From NCBI RefSeq assembly GCF_024721015.1, contig NZ_JANAIF010000002.1, positions 1 through 64,000 on the forward strand: a stretch of 64,000 nucleotides of DNA. The letters run 5' to 3'. A program made the position numbers and the translations under genes. The DNA comes from Xenorhabdus bovienii (lineage in GTDB: Bacteria; Pseudomonadota; Gammaproteobacteria; Enterobacterales; Enterobacteriaceae). Below the pieces are notes generated by a model. The model worked only from the letters and a program-made list of their open reading frames with translations. It did not search any database and was not told where the DNA came from. Shown here in pieces: positions 7,631 through 18,153 of this stretch. Within the stretch, counting starts at the first letter, position 1. Every line of letters starts with the position of its first letter.

Positions 7631-10600
7631 TCAATCGCGATGCGTTTTCAACAGTGTATTGAGCAATGGCCCTAACTGTTTCAGTGATGTTGGCGAAAGA
7701 ATATCCGCATGTTCACAATCTTGCCAATAGATGCTTAACTGCCGGATCCAAGGCGCCCATGTCGCTGCAACATCCATATCAGCAGGCAATGTGCGTGTTG
7801 CCGAAAACAGAATGGCTTCGCCATCATATTTTTGATTGGCGGCTGATGAAAGGATACGAACAGAATCCTTATAGTTAGCCACAATATCGGCGAACATGGC
7901 CTGCTTTTCAGCACGCAGCAGCGGATCATGCTCATCTTCCGTGGCGGCCATAAATTCGGCCTGTTCACGCGCAGCTTCTTCTTTGGCTTCTTCTTCACTT
8001 AAGACAGTCCAGTCTTGGCCTTCCGGTGGATAAGTATCCAATAATCCGAGGAAAGCCACTTCTTCTCCCTCTTGGCGCAAGCGCGCAGCCATGCCTTGAG
8101 CCAGCATCCCGCCTAACGAATAACCGAGTAGGTAATAAGGGCCATGTGGCTGGATCTGCCGTAATGTCGCTAAATGGTGTGTACACATCTCTTCAAGGTT
8201 ATCAGAGTCGGCAATAACTCCCAGCGGGCGAGGTGACTGTAGTCCAATGATCGGCCAGTCGCCTTTTAAATAACGCAGCAGCCCACTATATTGCCAGGCA
8301 AAGCCAGATGCAGGGTGCAGGCAGAATAGTGCCGGGCCGTGCCCGTCTCTCAGCGGGAACACTTCCCCTAGGCCACGATTTTCTGCGGAATTTTGTCCAT
8401 TTTCATCAGACAGTAGTGCACTCAGTTTCTCGACGCTGCGAGCAACCATGATATGACCAATAGAAATAGACCGATTAAAACGACGGCGTATTTCTGCGGC
8501 CAAGCGCATAGCTAATAGTGAGTGGCCACCCAGCGCAAAGAAATCATCATCAGCCCAAACGGTGTCGCAGTCCAGAATTTCAGCAAAAAGGGCTGCCATT
8601 TGGCTTTCCGTGCCTGCTACAGGCAAGCGCCCAGTAGTAAGTTTCTGTGGCATAGGAAGTGCCTTGCGATTCAATTTCCCATTGGCGCTTAATGGGAAAC
8701 TGTCCTGAAGCACATAACTGACCGGCAGCATATAAGCAGGCAATCGCCGGGTAAGTGCTTGATGTAATGCCTCTGTATCCAGTGAAACATCGGGTTGAGG
8801 AATTAACCAGGCAACTAACTGACGGGCATCTGCATTACTAACGGTGTTGGCTGTTTTGCCTAATTCACACGCAGCAACCGCCGCCTGAGCGACGCCGGGC
8901 TGTTCCAGTAGAACCTGTTCAATTTCCCCCAGCTCAATACGCTGACCCCGTATTTTTAATTGATCGTCACTGCGTCCAAGATATTCCACTTCACCATTTG
9001 GCAACCAACAGGCAATATCGCCAGTTCGATACATGCGTTCGCCACAGGCAAAAGGATCAGCCACAAAACGGCTGGCCGTCAAATCAGCCCGGTTCAGGTA
9101 GCCCGTCGCCAATTGAATACCGCAGAGATAGAGATCGCCCGCTACACCAACAGGAACCGGACGCAGCCAAGAGTCCAAAATACGCAATTGGGTATTCCAT
9201 ACCGGTCGGCCAATAGGCACACCTGAACCTGTACAGTGATCTAATGCCTCACCATAAGCCGGCTGCCATGTGACATCGACTGCCGCTTCCGTTGGCCCAT
9301 AGAGATTATGTAAAGGTGCAGCGATGAATGTTTGATAGCGGCGAGCCAGTTCACAGGATAACGCTTCACCACTGCAAAACACCCGACGCAGGCTATGACA
9401 GAATAAAGTACTTTGCTGACGTGATGCCAATGAGTCAACTAACGTCGCCAACATGGATGGCACAAAGTGCAGCGTAGTCACCGTATAGTCATCAATAAGC
9501 TGCATTAGCGCTTCTGGATCGCGATGCACTTCAGGCGGCGCCATCACGAGTTTAGCGCCTGTCATCAGCGGCCAGAAAAACTCCCAGACAGAAACATCGA
9601 AGCTGCATGGTGTTTTCTGCAAAACCACATCATCCCGGGTAAGTGGGTAAGCATCCTGCATCCATAACAGACGGTTCACAATGGATTGATGGCTGACCAT
9701 CACACCTTTTGGCCGTCCGGTTGAACCCGAGGTGTAAATGATATAAGCCGTGTGCTGTGGCGTCACTTGGGCTGCGGGATGCACCGGCTGCTGATTTTCA
9801 TCCGCCAACTGATCCAGTACCAGCAAAGGAGCCTGATGAGCAAAACGCGCTTGAAGTTCACTTTCCGTAATGACTAACCGTGGCTGGGCATCCTCCAGCA
9901 TCATCGCCAAACGATCATCAGGATAACCGGTATCGAGGGGTAACCAGGTTGCTCCCGCTTCTAGTATCGCCTGTAATGCCAGGCTGAGTCTTACTGAACG
10001 GGGTAAAGCAATCCCAATAATATCACCGGGCTGAACCCCTGCTTCAATTAAACGATCAACTAATAGACGAATTTGAACACGCATTTGCCGATAAGTCAGT
10101 TGATGCTGGTTATCCAGTAATGCTAAATCATCAGGCGTTTTTTCAGCCTGTTCAATCACAAACTGGTGGAGTGTACCAGAAGGGATTTCATGGTGTGTCC
10201 GATTCACTTCGGTAATCAATGCAGCTTCATCCGATGATTGTAAAACCCAATCCCGCAGAGCCGTATCGGGTTGCTCAAGCAGTTGCTGAATCAGGAGAAG
10301 GATACGTTGAGCCAATAATTCAGGTTGTTTGACACATTCCCGGTATTCCATTAATAAACGCAGCCGCTTACCCGGCAGAACCAGCAAGGTTAAGGGATAA
10401 TGCGTGTAACCACGGTTATTAATCTTCTGACAAATGATCGTTTGGGTGCAATCTGATTCAGTATCGGTTTCTGGATAATTTTCCACTACCAATAAGGTAT
10501 CAAAAAGCGTACTTGTCCCCGCAATATGTTGAATTTCACCCAGACCGATATTGTCGTGTTCAATCAACTGGATCTGCTGTGCCTGCAATTGTTCCAGCTG

Positions 10601-13600
10601 AGGCAAGAGAGGTAACGTGATATCCAGCGTCATTCGAACCGGCAGGGTGTTGCTGAACAGCCCAACATGCTGGTCTAACCCTTCAATCTGGCCAAACCGC
10701 CCAGACACGGGGGAACCGAAAACCACATCGGATGAACCACTGTGTATACTGAGCAGAACAGACCAGATCCCCTGCATCAGCGTATTGAGTGTCAAACCAC
10801 GTTGCTGACATAAGCTGAATAGTGCCTGTTCCATTTCAGGTTCGAGCACGATATCAAGCTCTCTCACTTTGCCGTTATGGGGTTGATCACTGAACAGTTT
10901 GGTTGGTTGAACGCCCTTCAACACATCTTGCCAGCATTGGCGCGCCGTTGCCGTTTCTTGTGCCGCCAATTGATGGACGATCTCTTGATAACTGACTCTG
11001 GGTACAGGTAACGCTTGCTCACCTTGATTCAGCAAGGTTAAAAGATCTTGTATTAAGATAGGTGTTGACCAGCCATCCACGACGAGATGGTGAATATTCA
11101 ACAATAACGTATAATGTGAACCTTCACCGTGACAGACCAATAAAGCATGCAGCATGGCTTGAGGCTGGTGGAAAAGATCGCGAGCCAGTTCAGTTCCTTC
11201 CAGTTCTAATAATGCCGCCTCTTCTTCCTGCTCAGATAATTCGGGGAGCTGATAAAAATCAAGCGGCCAAATCTCGCTATCCTCTGATAAAAAGGGTATC
11301 AGTTGTAGAGGAGAAGCACTTTGCTCAGTATCAAAACGTGCGGCAAGCTGAGGATGGTGGCGGATCAGGCCAGACAGTGCCCGGTGCAGTTTAACCCGAT
11401 CTAATGGCCCATGCAGAGAAAGGCGGGTGAGTGAATTATAATTACCCTTATCTGTTGCTGTCTGAGCGTGAAAGAGTAGCCCCTGTTGCAGCGGTAACAG
11501 CGGTAACACAGTCGTCAAAGACCCATAACGTTCAGTCAGTTGCGTCAGATCACTTTCTTCAAGTCTCGGTAAAACAATTTCTGCGGCAACCAGCGTCGCG
11601 GCCGCCTGCTGTGGCTGCTGTCGGGCAAAATTGATTAGGCAGTCGGTAGCCCATTCCATGCCGCGCTGTAATTCAGAGATGTCTTGTTCGCTGAAGATAC
11701 CATCTACCCATTGCCAGTTAATTGCTAACTGCGGAATACTTCCCTGTTCATCAACAAACAGGTTGATTTCCAAGCTATGATTGGGGGACATTTGCGGATC
11801 TTGATAAACAGCAAAAGTATCACGGAACAGGTTTTCAGTTCGCTGTGGCGCCCATAAGTTATCAGTCGTAGCAAAACGCCCCAAATAGTTAAATAAGATC
11901 TCTGGCGTATCCTGTTGGGCTAATACTTGTCGGCCAGTTTGATCCAGATAACGCAGCAGGCCATAACCTATGCCACGATCGGGTATTGTACGCAGGGCGC
12001 TTTTCACCGCCCGTACGATTTCTGAGGGGTTTTCGGCAGCGATTTCTGTGGATTGGAATTCTGCCTGTGGCAACGCCAGCACCACGGGATATTCAGCCGT
12101 TAACCAGCCAACGGTTCGTGCTAAATCAACGTCATCCTCCAATTCAATACGACCATGCGACTCTAATTGGAAACGTAATTTGCTGACACCAAAGTACCGG
12201 TTACAGGCTATAGCCAATATTGTTAATAATATCTCTTCAATATTGGCATGGTACTGCTGCGGCAACGCTCCCAGTAATGCCGTGGTCTGTTTGCCGGTTA
12301 ATAGTGTTCGTTGCTCACGGACAGCGACTTGCCGATCCCGATGCGCATCCAACGGGCGTTTTCCTAGCAGGGAAATTTTTTCGTCAAGCATGGCTTGCCA
12401 GAAAGACAGCTCTCCGGCACGGCTTGCTAAATTTTGACCTAGCTGAAGGTTCCAGTCATACAATGTGTACTCTTCTGGTGGCAAAGCGATTGTTTTACCC
12501 GCCATGGCAGCTTCTACCGCCTGTTGCAGTTCATCCAGTAGTACCCGCCATGACACACCATCCGTTGCCAGATGATGAATAACCCATACTAATCCCTGAG
12601 TCTCTTCATCTTGTTGCAGTAAACAGGCATGAAATAAATGACCCGTGGCCGGATCCAGGCGCATCACCGCCTCATGGAAAGCCTGTTCTGCACTCGTTTC
12701 TATATGACCACTATTTTGTATAACGCTGTAATACGATCCGTCTGCCAGTACAGGTTTTTCACCGATAATAAGGCGATTATTGCGGGTAACAGCATGAAGT
12801 ACCGGGTGAGTCTGGCTCAAAGCGAGAAGGGCGGATGATAAATGTTCTGGCCGTAATTCAGTCGGTACGCGGATGAATACACCGTGGGCGAAACGGGTAT
12901 TGATGCCATTAGATTCTGCAAACCAATGCAAAATAGGTAAGTGATCGATCTCGCCGATTTGTACTGGTTTAGATATCTTATTGGCGCTAGATGTTCGCTT
13001 GCCAATAGCGACCGGAGACATTTTCAGCGCCATACGCGCTGGTGTCCGTTCACTGAAAATATCTCGTGGACGAAGCTGCCAGCCAACACGACGCAATTGT
13101 GTTCCCAGTGCCATTGCAGAGATACTGTCGCCTCCGAGCGCAAAGAAATCATCATCGGCACTGACCTGAACCATCCCTAATAAGGTTGCAAACGCCTCAC
13201 AAATATATTTTTCCTTTTCATTTTCAGCTTGCCGCCCCATAGAAAAATGCTGTTGCTGCGGTTTGGGCAGTGCCTTGCGATCCACCTTGCCATTGACTGT
13301 TAATGGCAACTCTTCCAAAATCACCAATAAAGCAGGCACCATATAATCAGGTAGCTGTTTTGCCAGTTCAGCCAGCAATCGTGCAGAAATATCCGCTAAG
13401 GCTCGCAGTTTATTATCAGGAACCGAGCAATAGCCAATCAGCCGATAGGTGACTCCCATGGGTTCTGCAATAACCACGGCCGAGCTGACTTCAGGTAAAG
13501 CAGCCAACGCATTCTCTACCTCTCCTAACTCAACGCGAAAACCGCGTACTTTAATTTGGTGATCCACTCGGCCAACAAATGAGAGCTGCCCATCAGGCCG

Positions 13601-16225
13601 CCAACGCATCAGATCGCCACTGCGATACATCACCTCACCATTCTTGAATGGGTTGGCGACAAAACGCGCCGCAGTTAAATCAGGACGGCGCAGATAACCG
13701 CGGGCAATGCCTGGCCCGGAAAGGTAAAGTTCCCCCACGGCGCCAACTGGTACGGGTTGCAGATGACTATCCAGAAGCCAGACATCCGTATTGGCAACGG
13801 GCCGTCCAATAACAGGCTGATCAGCGACCTGAATATTGGCTCCCAGCGTGTCGATGGTATATTCTGATGGGCCATAGTAATTATGGATATTCATTTGTGG
13901 GTATTGCTTTAACAGATCCCACAATCGCGGCGTCGCCGCTTCACCACCAATCATAATAAACGCGGGCTGGTGATTGCCTTCTTCCAGCAAACCGCTGTCA
14001 ATAAGCTGAGTCAAAAACGATGGGGTAATATCCATGAGGTCAACAGGCAGTTGATTCATTTGCTGTACCACACTCCAGGCATCTCGCCGCAACTCTTCAT
14101 CAAAGATATAAAGTTCGCTGCCTAACATCATGCAGAACAGCGGCTCCCAAGACGAATCAAATGAGAAAGAGGCTGTGTGACCGGCGCGCATACGCCGTTG
14201 GTGCTGAAGATGAAAATTGTCAATCACTGGCCCAAACAACCGTGCAGCATGGGAAGCCAGCAAATTCAGTAACCCACCATGTGTACTCATCACCCCTTTA
14301 GGCTTGCCCGTGGAACCAGAGGTGTAGATGATGTAAGCAAGGTGTTCACCCCGCAACGTTTCACGCCTTTCTTCATCTGTGATAGGAAGGGAAGACAGAC
14401 TGGCACACCGCTCCTGTATCTGATGATCATCCAGACAGATTACCTTCGGTATATCAGGCATTTGTGGCAGTGTATTAATGCAGGTTATCAACAGAGCCGG
14501 TTGAGCATCATCGCTCATTAGTTGTAAGCGTTCCCGCGGATAATCGAGATCAAGTGGCATGTAAGCCGCACCACTGGCTAATACCCCCAGAATCGCGACA
14601 ACCGAATCTACTGAGCGGGGTACACCTATCGCGACCACATCCTCGGCACCAATACCCTGTGCCATCAATAAACGCGCAAGCTGCATACTTTTTGCCATTA
14701 ATTGATGATAGCTAAGTTGTTGATCACCACAGCGGACAGCTGAGGTATCTGGTTGCTGTTTCACCTGAGATAAGAAGAAATCAAGCACAGAAACCCTACC
14801 TGATGGCGGTGTTACGCATGGCCCGCGGGACCATTCATCAAGACGCTGTTGTTCTTGTGGGGGAATCATCGGTATAAAAGCAATCGGTTGTTTCGGCTGA
14901 ATGAGCAGTTGATCTAATAGATAACGGATGCGCTCACTGTGCCAGTGTAAAGTCTGTTCGCTATATTTTGTCCGATTGGCAATAAAGGTCAGATGAAGAA
15001 CGTCATCCTGGAAATTCAATTCAAATTCCAGATCATCCACTGGCCCCGTGGCGAGTGTGTGAGTCGTAATCGGCCTGCCGTCTAATTTCAGCGTCTCGTT
15101 ATATATTTTATAGTTAAAAACAGGGCCATAGAGCAGGTTGCTGCTTCCCGATAACCCCAAATCGCAGCGTAGCTGTTCGGCGTCATAACGCTGGTGACGG
15201 CGGACTTGTTTTATTTCTGCCACAAAAGCCTTCACGACATCGGCCAGTGTCATACTGTCTTGCAGTTTGATTTGTAACGGTAGCAGGTTAACCACAGGGC
15301 CGGTAGAGCAGAGCGCGGCTGATCCCATACGCCGCATAAACGGAAAACCAATAGAGAGATACTTTTCTCCGCACATGCGGTAGAAATAGATGCCGAGTGC
15401 AGCCATGGCAATTTCAGCAGGTTGAAATTGGCGTAGTGAATCCTCTGCTATTAATGAAGTCAGCTGAGCTGCCGGAAAATGGCAGTGATAATTTAAAGGC
15501 GAGCTGTTCCCCGAAGCGGCAATATCTTCAACTGAAAGAGAGACACAGGCACCCGGCTCACGGGTATATTCTTGCCAGAATGCCGCAGCCTTTGCTTTTG
15601 CCGGCGAACTTTGCCAATCCTGATATTCCTCCACTACCTGAGTAAAGGAACAGAAAGGGGTCTCAGCGGGCTGATAGCCGGCTCTCAGTGCATTATAAAT
15701 CTGAATAATCCGACGAGTCAGTGCATCAAAACTGAAACCATCCAGCATGAGATGATGAAAGCGTTGATACCAGAACCAGCGTTCAGGTTGCTCATCAATC
15801 TTCATTACCACCTGCCGGTACAGCGCACGTTCTCCATCTGCGGGTAATTCAGCCGAGAGATCCTCCTGCATCAATGTATGTGATGCTATTTCAGCCTGTT
15901 CAGCCGGCTCTCTGGAAAAATCAATCCATTCAGGGGCAATGACTTGCTGTGGGTCACAGTAAAGCGGGATCTGTTGTACCGGTATTCCATCTTCATTCAG
16001 GAAATACCGGGCATGGATCGTATCAGCTTCAGACAACCCCTGACGAAGAGCTGCATCAAATAATGGCTGGTCTAATGCCCCTTTAATTTCAATATAATGT
16101 GCAATGGTAAATATGTTACGTGGGTCAGCGAGTTGATCGGCTATCCAAATCCCTGGCTGGGCAGCAACCAGTGGTAGCGTCAAATTTATTGTTTCAACCC
16201 CAACCTCTTGTAATCTACTGGACAC
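7631..16225 (-). CDS. entF: dimodular EntF-type siderophore NRPS (C-A-T-E-C-A-T-TE)
   Basis: A 2864-residue synthetase, more than twice the length of E. coli EntF (about 1290). Domains by motif: C1 with HHLMLDGFSF at 157-166; A1 with YTSGSTGKPKG at 634-644; T1 LGGDS near 1035; an epimerisation domain (IHHLATDG near 1216, DLARTVGW near 1370, LFNYLGR near 1445); C2 with HHLVVDG near 1712; A2 with YTSGSTGRPKG near 2164; T2 LGGHS near 2567; TE with GYSLGG at 2701. A2 carries the residues of the EntF serine code (D V W H F S L V D by hand alignment). A1 has acidic pocket residues, suggesting a basic substrate. C1 resembles the EntF domain that accepts dihydroxybenzoyl from EntB. Expected product: DHB-D-aa-L-Ser, oligomerised and released by the TE. 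It is the last gene of fes-mbtH-NRPS. Function in siderophore synthesis is firm; the A1 substrate is inferred. Confidence 0.93.
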   Translation of the reverse strand: MSSRLQEVGVETINLTLPLVAAQPGIWIADQLADPRNIFTIAHYIEIKGALDQPLFDAALRQGLSEADTIHARYFLNEDGIPVQQIPLYCDPQQVIAPEWIDFSREPAEQAEIASHTLMQEDLSAELPADGERALYRQVVMKIDEQPERWFWYQRFHHLMLDGFSFDALTRRIIQIYNALRAGYQPAETPFCSFTQVVEEYQDWQSSPAKAKAAAFWQEYTREPGACVSLSVEDIAASGNSSPLNYHCHFPAAQLTSLIAEDSLRQFQPAEIAMAALGIYFYRMCGEKYLSIGFPFMRRMGSAALCSTGPVVNLLPLQIKLQDSMTLADVVKAFVAEIKQVRRHQRYDAEQLRCDLGLSGSSNLLYGPVFNYKIYNETLKLDGRPITTHTLATGPVDDLEFELNFQDDVLHLTFIANRTKYSEQTLHWHSERIRYLLDQLLIQPKQPIAFIPMIPPQEQQRLDEWSRGPCVTPPSGRVSVLDFFLSQVKQQPDTSAVRCGDQQLSYHQLMAKSMQLARLLMAQGIGAEDVVAIGVPRSVDSVVAILGVLASGAAYMPLDLDYPRERLQLMSDDAQPALLITCINTLPQMPDIPKVICLDDHQIQERCASLSSLPITDEERRETLRGEHLAYIIYTSGSTGKPKGVMSTHGGLLNLLASHAARLFGPVIDNFHLQHQRRMRAGHTASFSFDSSWEPLFCMMLGSELYIFDEELRRDAWSVVQQMNQLPVDLMDITPSFLTQLIDSGLLEEGNHQPAFIMIGGEAATPRLWDLLKQYPQMNIHNYYGPSEYTIDTLGANIQVADQPVIGRPVANTDVWLLDSHLQPVPVGAVGELYLSGPGIARGYLRRPDLTAARFVANPFKNGEVMYRSGDLMRWRPDGQLSFVGRVDHQIKVRGFRVELGEVENALAALPEVSSAVVIAEPMGVTYRLIGYCSVPDNKLRALADISARLLAELAKQLPDYMVPALLVILEELPLTVNGKVDRKALPKPQQQHFSMGRQAENEKEKYICEAFATLLGMVQVSADDDFFALGGDSISAMALGTQLRRVGWQLRPRDIFSERTPARMALKMSPVAIGKRTSSANKISKPVQIGEIDHLPILHWFAESNGINTRFAHGVFIRVPTELRPEHLSSALLALSQTHPVLHAVTRNNRLIIGEKPVLADGSYYSVIQNSGHIETSAEQAFHEAVMRLDPATGHLFHACLLQQDEETQGLVWVIHHLATDGVSWRVLLDELQQAVEAAMAGKTIALPPEEYTLYDWNLQLGQNLASRAGELSFWQAMLDEKISLLGKRPLDAHRDRQVAVREQRTLLTGKQTTALLGALPQQYHANIEEILLTILAIACNRYFGVSKLRFQLESHGRIELEDDVDLARTVGWLTAEYPVVLALPQAEFQSTEIAAENPSEIVRAVKSALRTIPDRGIGYGLLRYLDQTGRQVLAQQDTPEILFNYLGRFATTDNLWAPQRTENLFRDTFAVYQDPQMSPNHSLEINLFVDEQGSIPQLAINWQWVDGIFSEQDISELQRGMEWATDCLINFARQQPQQAAATLVAAEIVLPRLEESDLTQLTERYGSLTTVLPLLPLQQGLLFHAQTATDKGNYNSLTRLSLHGPLDRVKLHRALSGLIRHHPQLAARFDTEQSASPLQLIPFLSEDSEIWPLDFYQLPELSEQEEEAALLELEGTELARDLFHQPQAMLHALLVCHGEGSHYTLLLNIHHLVVDGWSTPILIQDLLTLLNQGEQALPVPRVSYQEIVHQLAAQETATARQCWQDVLKGVQPTKLFSDQPHNGKVRELDIVLEPEMEQALFSLCQQRGLTLNTLMQGIWSVLLSIHSGSSDVVFGSPVSGRFGQIEGLDQHVGLFSNTLPVRMTLDITLPLLPQLEQLQAQQIQLIEHDNIGLGEIQHIAGTSTLFDTLLVVENYPETDTESDCTQTIICQKINNRGYTHYPLTLLVLPGKRLRLLMEYRECVKQPELLAQRILLLIQQLLEQPDTALRDWVLQSSDEAALITEVNRTHHEIPSGTLHQFVIEQAEKTPDDLALLDNQHQLTYRQMRVQIRLLVDRLIEAGVQPGDIIGIALPRSVRLSLALQAILEAGATWLPLDTGYPDDRLAMMLEDAQPRLVITESELQARFAHQAPLLVLDQLADENQQPVHPAAQVTPQHTAYIIYTSGSTGRPKGVMVSHQSIVNRLLWMQDAYPLTRDDVVLQKTPCSFDVSVWEFFWPLMTGAKLVMAPPEVHRDPEALMQLIDDYTVTTLHFVPSMLATLVDSLASRQQSTLFCHSLRRVFCSGEALSCELARRYQTFIAAPLHNLYGPTEAAVDVTWQPAYGEALDHCTGSGVPIGRPVWNTQLRILDSWLRPVPVGVAGDLYLCGIQLATGYLNRADLTASRFVADPFACGERMYRTGDIACWLPNGEVEYLGRSDDQLKIRGQRIELGEIEQVLLEQPGVAQAAVAACELGKTANTVSNADARQLVAWLIPQPDVSLDTEALHQALTRRLPAYMLPVSYVLQDSFPLSANGKLNRKALPMPQKLTTGRLPVAGTESQMAALFAEILDCDTVWADDDFFALGGHSLLAMRLAAEIRRRFNRSISIGHIMVARSVEKLSALLSDENGQNSAENRGLGEVFPLRDGHGPALFCLHPASGFAWQYSGLLRYLKGDWPIIGLQSPRPLGVIADSDNLEEMCTHHLATLRQIQPHGPYYLLGYSLGGMLAQGMAARLRQEGEEVAFLGLLDTYPPEGQDWTVLSEEEAKEEAAREQAEFMAATEDEHDPLLRAEKQAMFADIVANYKDSVRILSSAANQKYDGEAILFSATRTLPADMDVAATWAPWIRQLSIYWQDCEHADILSPTSLKQLGPLLNTLLKTHRD

Positions 16226-16265
16226 GTGTATTTCCTTCTTGGCGCAAGCTAAATCACAAGGGTTA

Positions 16266-16523
16266 TCAGTCCTGATTAACCAATTCTTGATTAACCGATT
16301 CTCGACTAACTAATAAGTCACGCAAACGGGCAGGGCGCATATCTACCCAATGTTCTTCTATGTATGTAATACATGTTGACCGCGAATCTGGCCCGGCAAC
16401 CTGTTCCCAGCCAGCCGGCTGTTCCGCAAAAGCTGGCCAGAGGCTGTATTGCTGTTGAGCGTTGATCAGCACAAAGAAAGTCGCGTTATCATCATCAAAA
16501 GGGTTTTTTTGTTCCTGAGACAT
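16266..16523 (-). CDS. ybdZ: MbtH-like NRPS accessory protein
   Basis: An 85-residue MbtH-family protein. NPFDDDNATFFVLINAQQQYSLWPAFAEQPAGW and the C-terminal YIEEHWVDMRPARLRD carry the family's conserved Trp and Pro positions. MbtH proteins bind adenylation domains and activate them; E. coli YbdZ does this for EntF. It sits 40 bp upstream of the NRPS and 38 bp after fes in the same operon. It is also the only MbtH homologue in the window, so it could serve the second NRPS at 46117-57498, if that one needs it. Confidence 0.93.
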   Translation of the reverse strand: MSQEQKNPFDDDNATFFVLINAQQQYSLWPAFAEQPAGWEQVAGPDSRSTCITYIEEHWVDMRPARLRDLLVSRESVNQELVNQD

Positions 16524-16561
16524 CTTTAGCTCTCGTTATATTTAGAGTTTCAGTCATTGTT

Positions 16562-17848
16562 TTATGCGTTTTCAGACAGTAACCAGCTAAGGCCATCAAT
16601 CAACCCGCCACGCCAGCACAAAGAATCATGTCCGCCATTAAAAACACGATAACTCACGTGATATCCGGCATTTTTTAACGCTTCATACATTTGCTGGTTA
16701 ACACCTTCGATATCATCTTCGCGGGAACCCGCCTCCTGAAAGATTTTCAATGAGGATGGGGTAACTTTTTGCTCAATAACCTGCTGTGTCAGCCAACCGA
16801 TTTGACGCTCAGATGACTTCATCATTTTGCTGTAGGGCCACCAGAAAGAACCGGACTGAGTGAGTACACAGCCAAAGCGTTGCGGCCAATGTAGTGCCGC
16901 ATAAAGTGCGGCCAGACCACCATAACTCTGGCCGGCGACAACCGTATTGCTGGGGGAATCGCTGAACGTGGCATGCTGTGCAGCAAGCGGCAAAAGTTCA
17001 TCCTGAACCGCCAGCCAAAAATCTCTGTTGCAGGGTAATTCTTGCTCCCGTCGGGACATATCAATCACATCAATAAGTAGCCAGACGGCTCCCGGTATGT
17101 GCTGCTGTTCGGTAGCGGCTTCTAAGGCAGAAAAAACAGGGGTTCTTTCTGCCCAATTTTGCCCATCCAGAAGAATGACCAGCGGGCGTGGTCTCTCCTT
17201 TTCCTCTCCCGTAGCGTAAAGCCAGATACGCCGCTGATTACCGAGGCGATGACTCTGCCAATTCAACAGAATAGGCTGTTGTATATCCGACTGAGCGAGA
17301 CTATTTCTCCCGATTGATGCCCAAGCTGACTGCTCCGGAGCATGGGGCATATGAGCGGCCGATAAAGACATTCCGAGCCCATTACGATGACAGCCTTGTA
17401 AATTCAGAGGATCGGGAATAGACAGAGGAAAGAGTGAACACCACCATTCGCGTTGCTGTTGGTTACGCTGCTGTGTATCGCCGTAAAAATTAGGGGGGAG
17501 ATAGGCATGAGTGGCAGGGATCAGGCTGTAACTTCCTCTCCAGTCATCATCAATCGTGACAGACCAATACCAAATGTCACTTTCGGACAATCGTTGCAGA
17601 CTTTGTGGCTGTGGACTGTGGTGATCTGTGATGCCGTTAATATCAATATAAACCCGGCGAATATCTGAATTCTGTTCACTTCCGGCAGGATCTCGCCAGA
17701 AAAACGTGAGTTGAACCTGATGCTCCGGCCTTGCTTCCACTAACGGAGTCCCTAAAGCTGCAATATGCTCCCACCATAATTCACTGCCAGCGTAAGATGC
17801 TGATAATAAATTACTTATAGTACCGGATGGCTGAAATGCTAATTTCAT
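16562..17848 (-). CDS. fes: catecholate siderophore esterase (enterochelin esterase)
   Basis: A 428-residue cytoplasmic esterase that hydrolyses the ester backbone of the imported ferric siderophore to release iron. The C-terminal alpha/beta hydrolase has the nucleophile elbow GQSYGG (Ser about 308) and the C-terminal GGHD His (about 407). The N-terminal half is the Fes-specific substrate domain. The frame is open to an ATG at 17911, but ATG 17848 is preferred because AGAGGATAAGGGA precedes it and the 21 extra residues have no ribosome site. Its presence supports a serine-ester (lactone or linear ester) siderophore. First gene of fes-mbtH-NRPS. Confidence 0.93.
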   Translation of the reverse strand: MKLAFQPSGTISNLLSASYAGSELWWEHIAALGTPLVEARPEHQVQLTFFWRDPAGSEQNSDIRRVYIDINGITDHHSPQPQSLQRLSESDIWYWSVTIDDDWRGSYSLIPATHAYLPPNFYGDTQQRNQQQREWWCSLFPLSIPDPLNLQGCHRNGLGMSLSAAHMPHAPEQSAWASIGRNSLAQSDIQQPILLNWQSHRLGNQRRIWLYATGEEKERPRPLVILLDGQNWAERTPVFSALEAATEQQHIPGAVWLLIDVIDMSRREQELPCNRDFWLAVQDELLPLAAQHATFSDSPSNTVVAGQSYGGLAALYAALHWPQRFGCVLTQSGSFWWPYSKMMKSSERQIGWLTQQVIEQKVTPSSLKIFQEAGSREDDIEGVNQQMYEALKNAGYHVSYRVFNGGHDSLCWRGGLIDGLSWLLSENA

Positions 17849-17937
17849 TCCCTTATCCTCTTCAAAATAATTGCCCCATCTAGTTGTTCCATTAATGCCC
17901 CTATCTGGCATAACAATTTATAACCACGCAGGTAAAG

Positions 17938-17982
17938 ATAAATGGTTATCATTTGCTAAACAATATTGATTATCATTTTTAT
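17938..17982. promoter_or_regulatory. two Fur-like boxes, fes/receptor
   Basis: The fes-receptor gap has AAATGGTTATCATTTGC (17940-17956) and TATTGATTATCATTTTT (17964-17980). Each matches 12 to 13 of 17 core positions of the Fur consensus by hand count. The pair is placed to repress both divergent operons, as at fes/fepA in E. coli. Binding is inferred. Confidence 0.7.
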
Positions 17983-18153
17983 TTGCAATAGCATTAGGCG
18001 TCTTTTATGAGCGAAGTTTATCGATTAATGGAATTAATAAGGTCGTCGCAGAGGAGAATAGGACTGGAATCCTCTTATAGAGGCTTAGGGAAAACAAGAG
18101 GCATAATAATCTGATTATAAAGTAATTATTTCCAAGAAATCCTATTTTAAGAG

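Noticed and set aside
7631-16225. Many plus-strand frames of 60-155 residues
   Set aside because: They are shadows of the NRPS coding frame with low-complexity antisense composition.
17849-17911. Upstream ATG for fes
   Set aside because: No ribosome site; ATG 17848 has AGAGGATAAGGGA.
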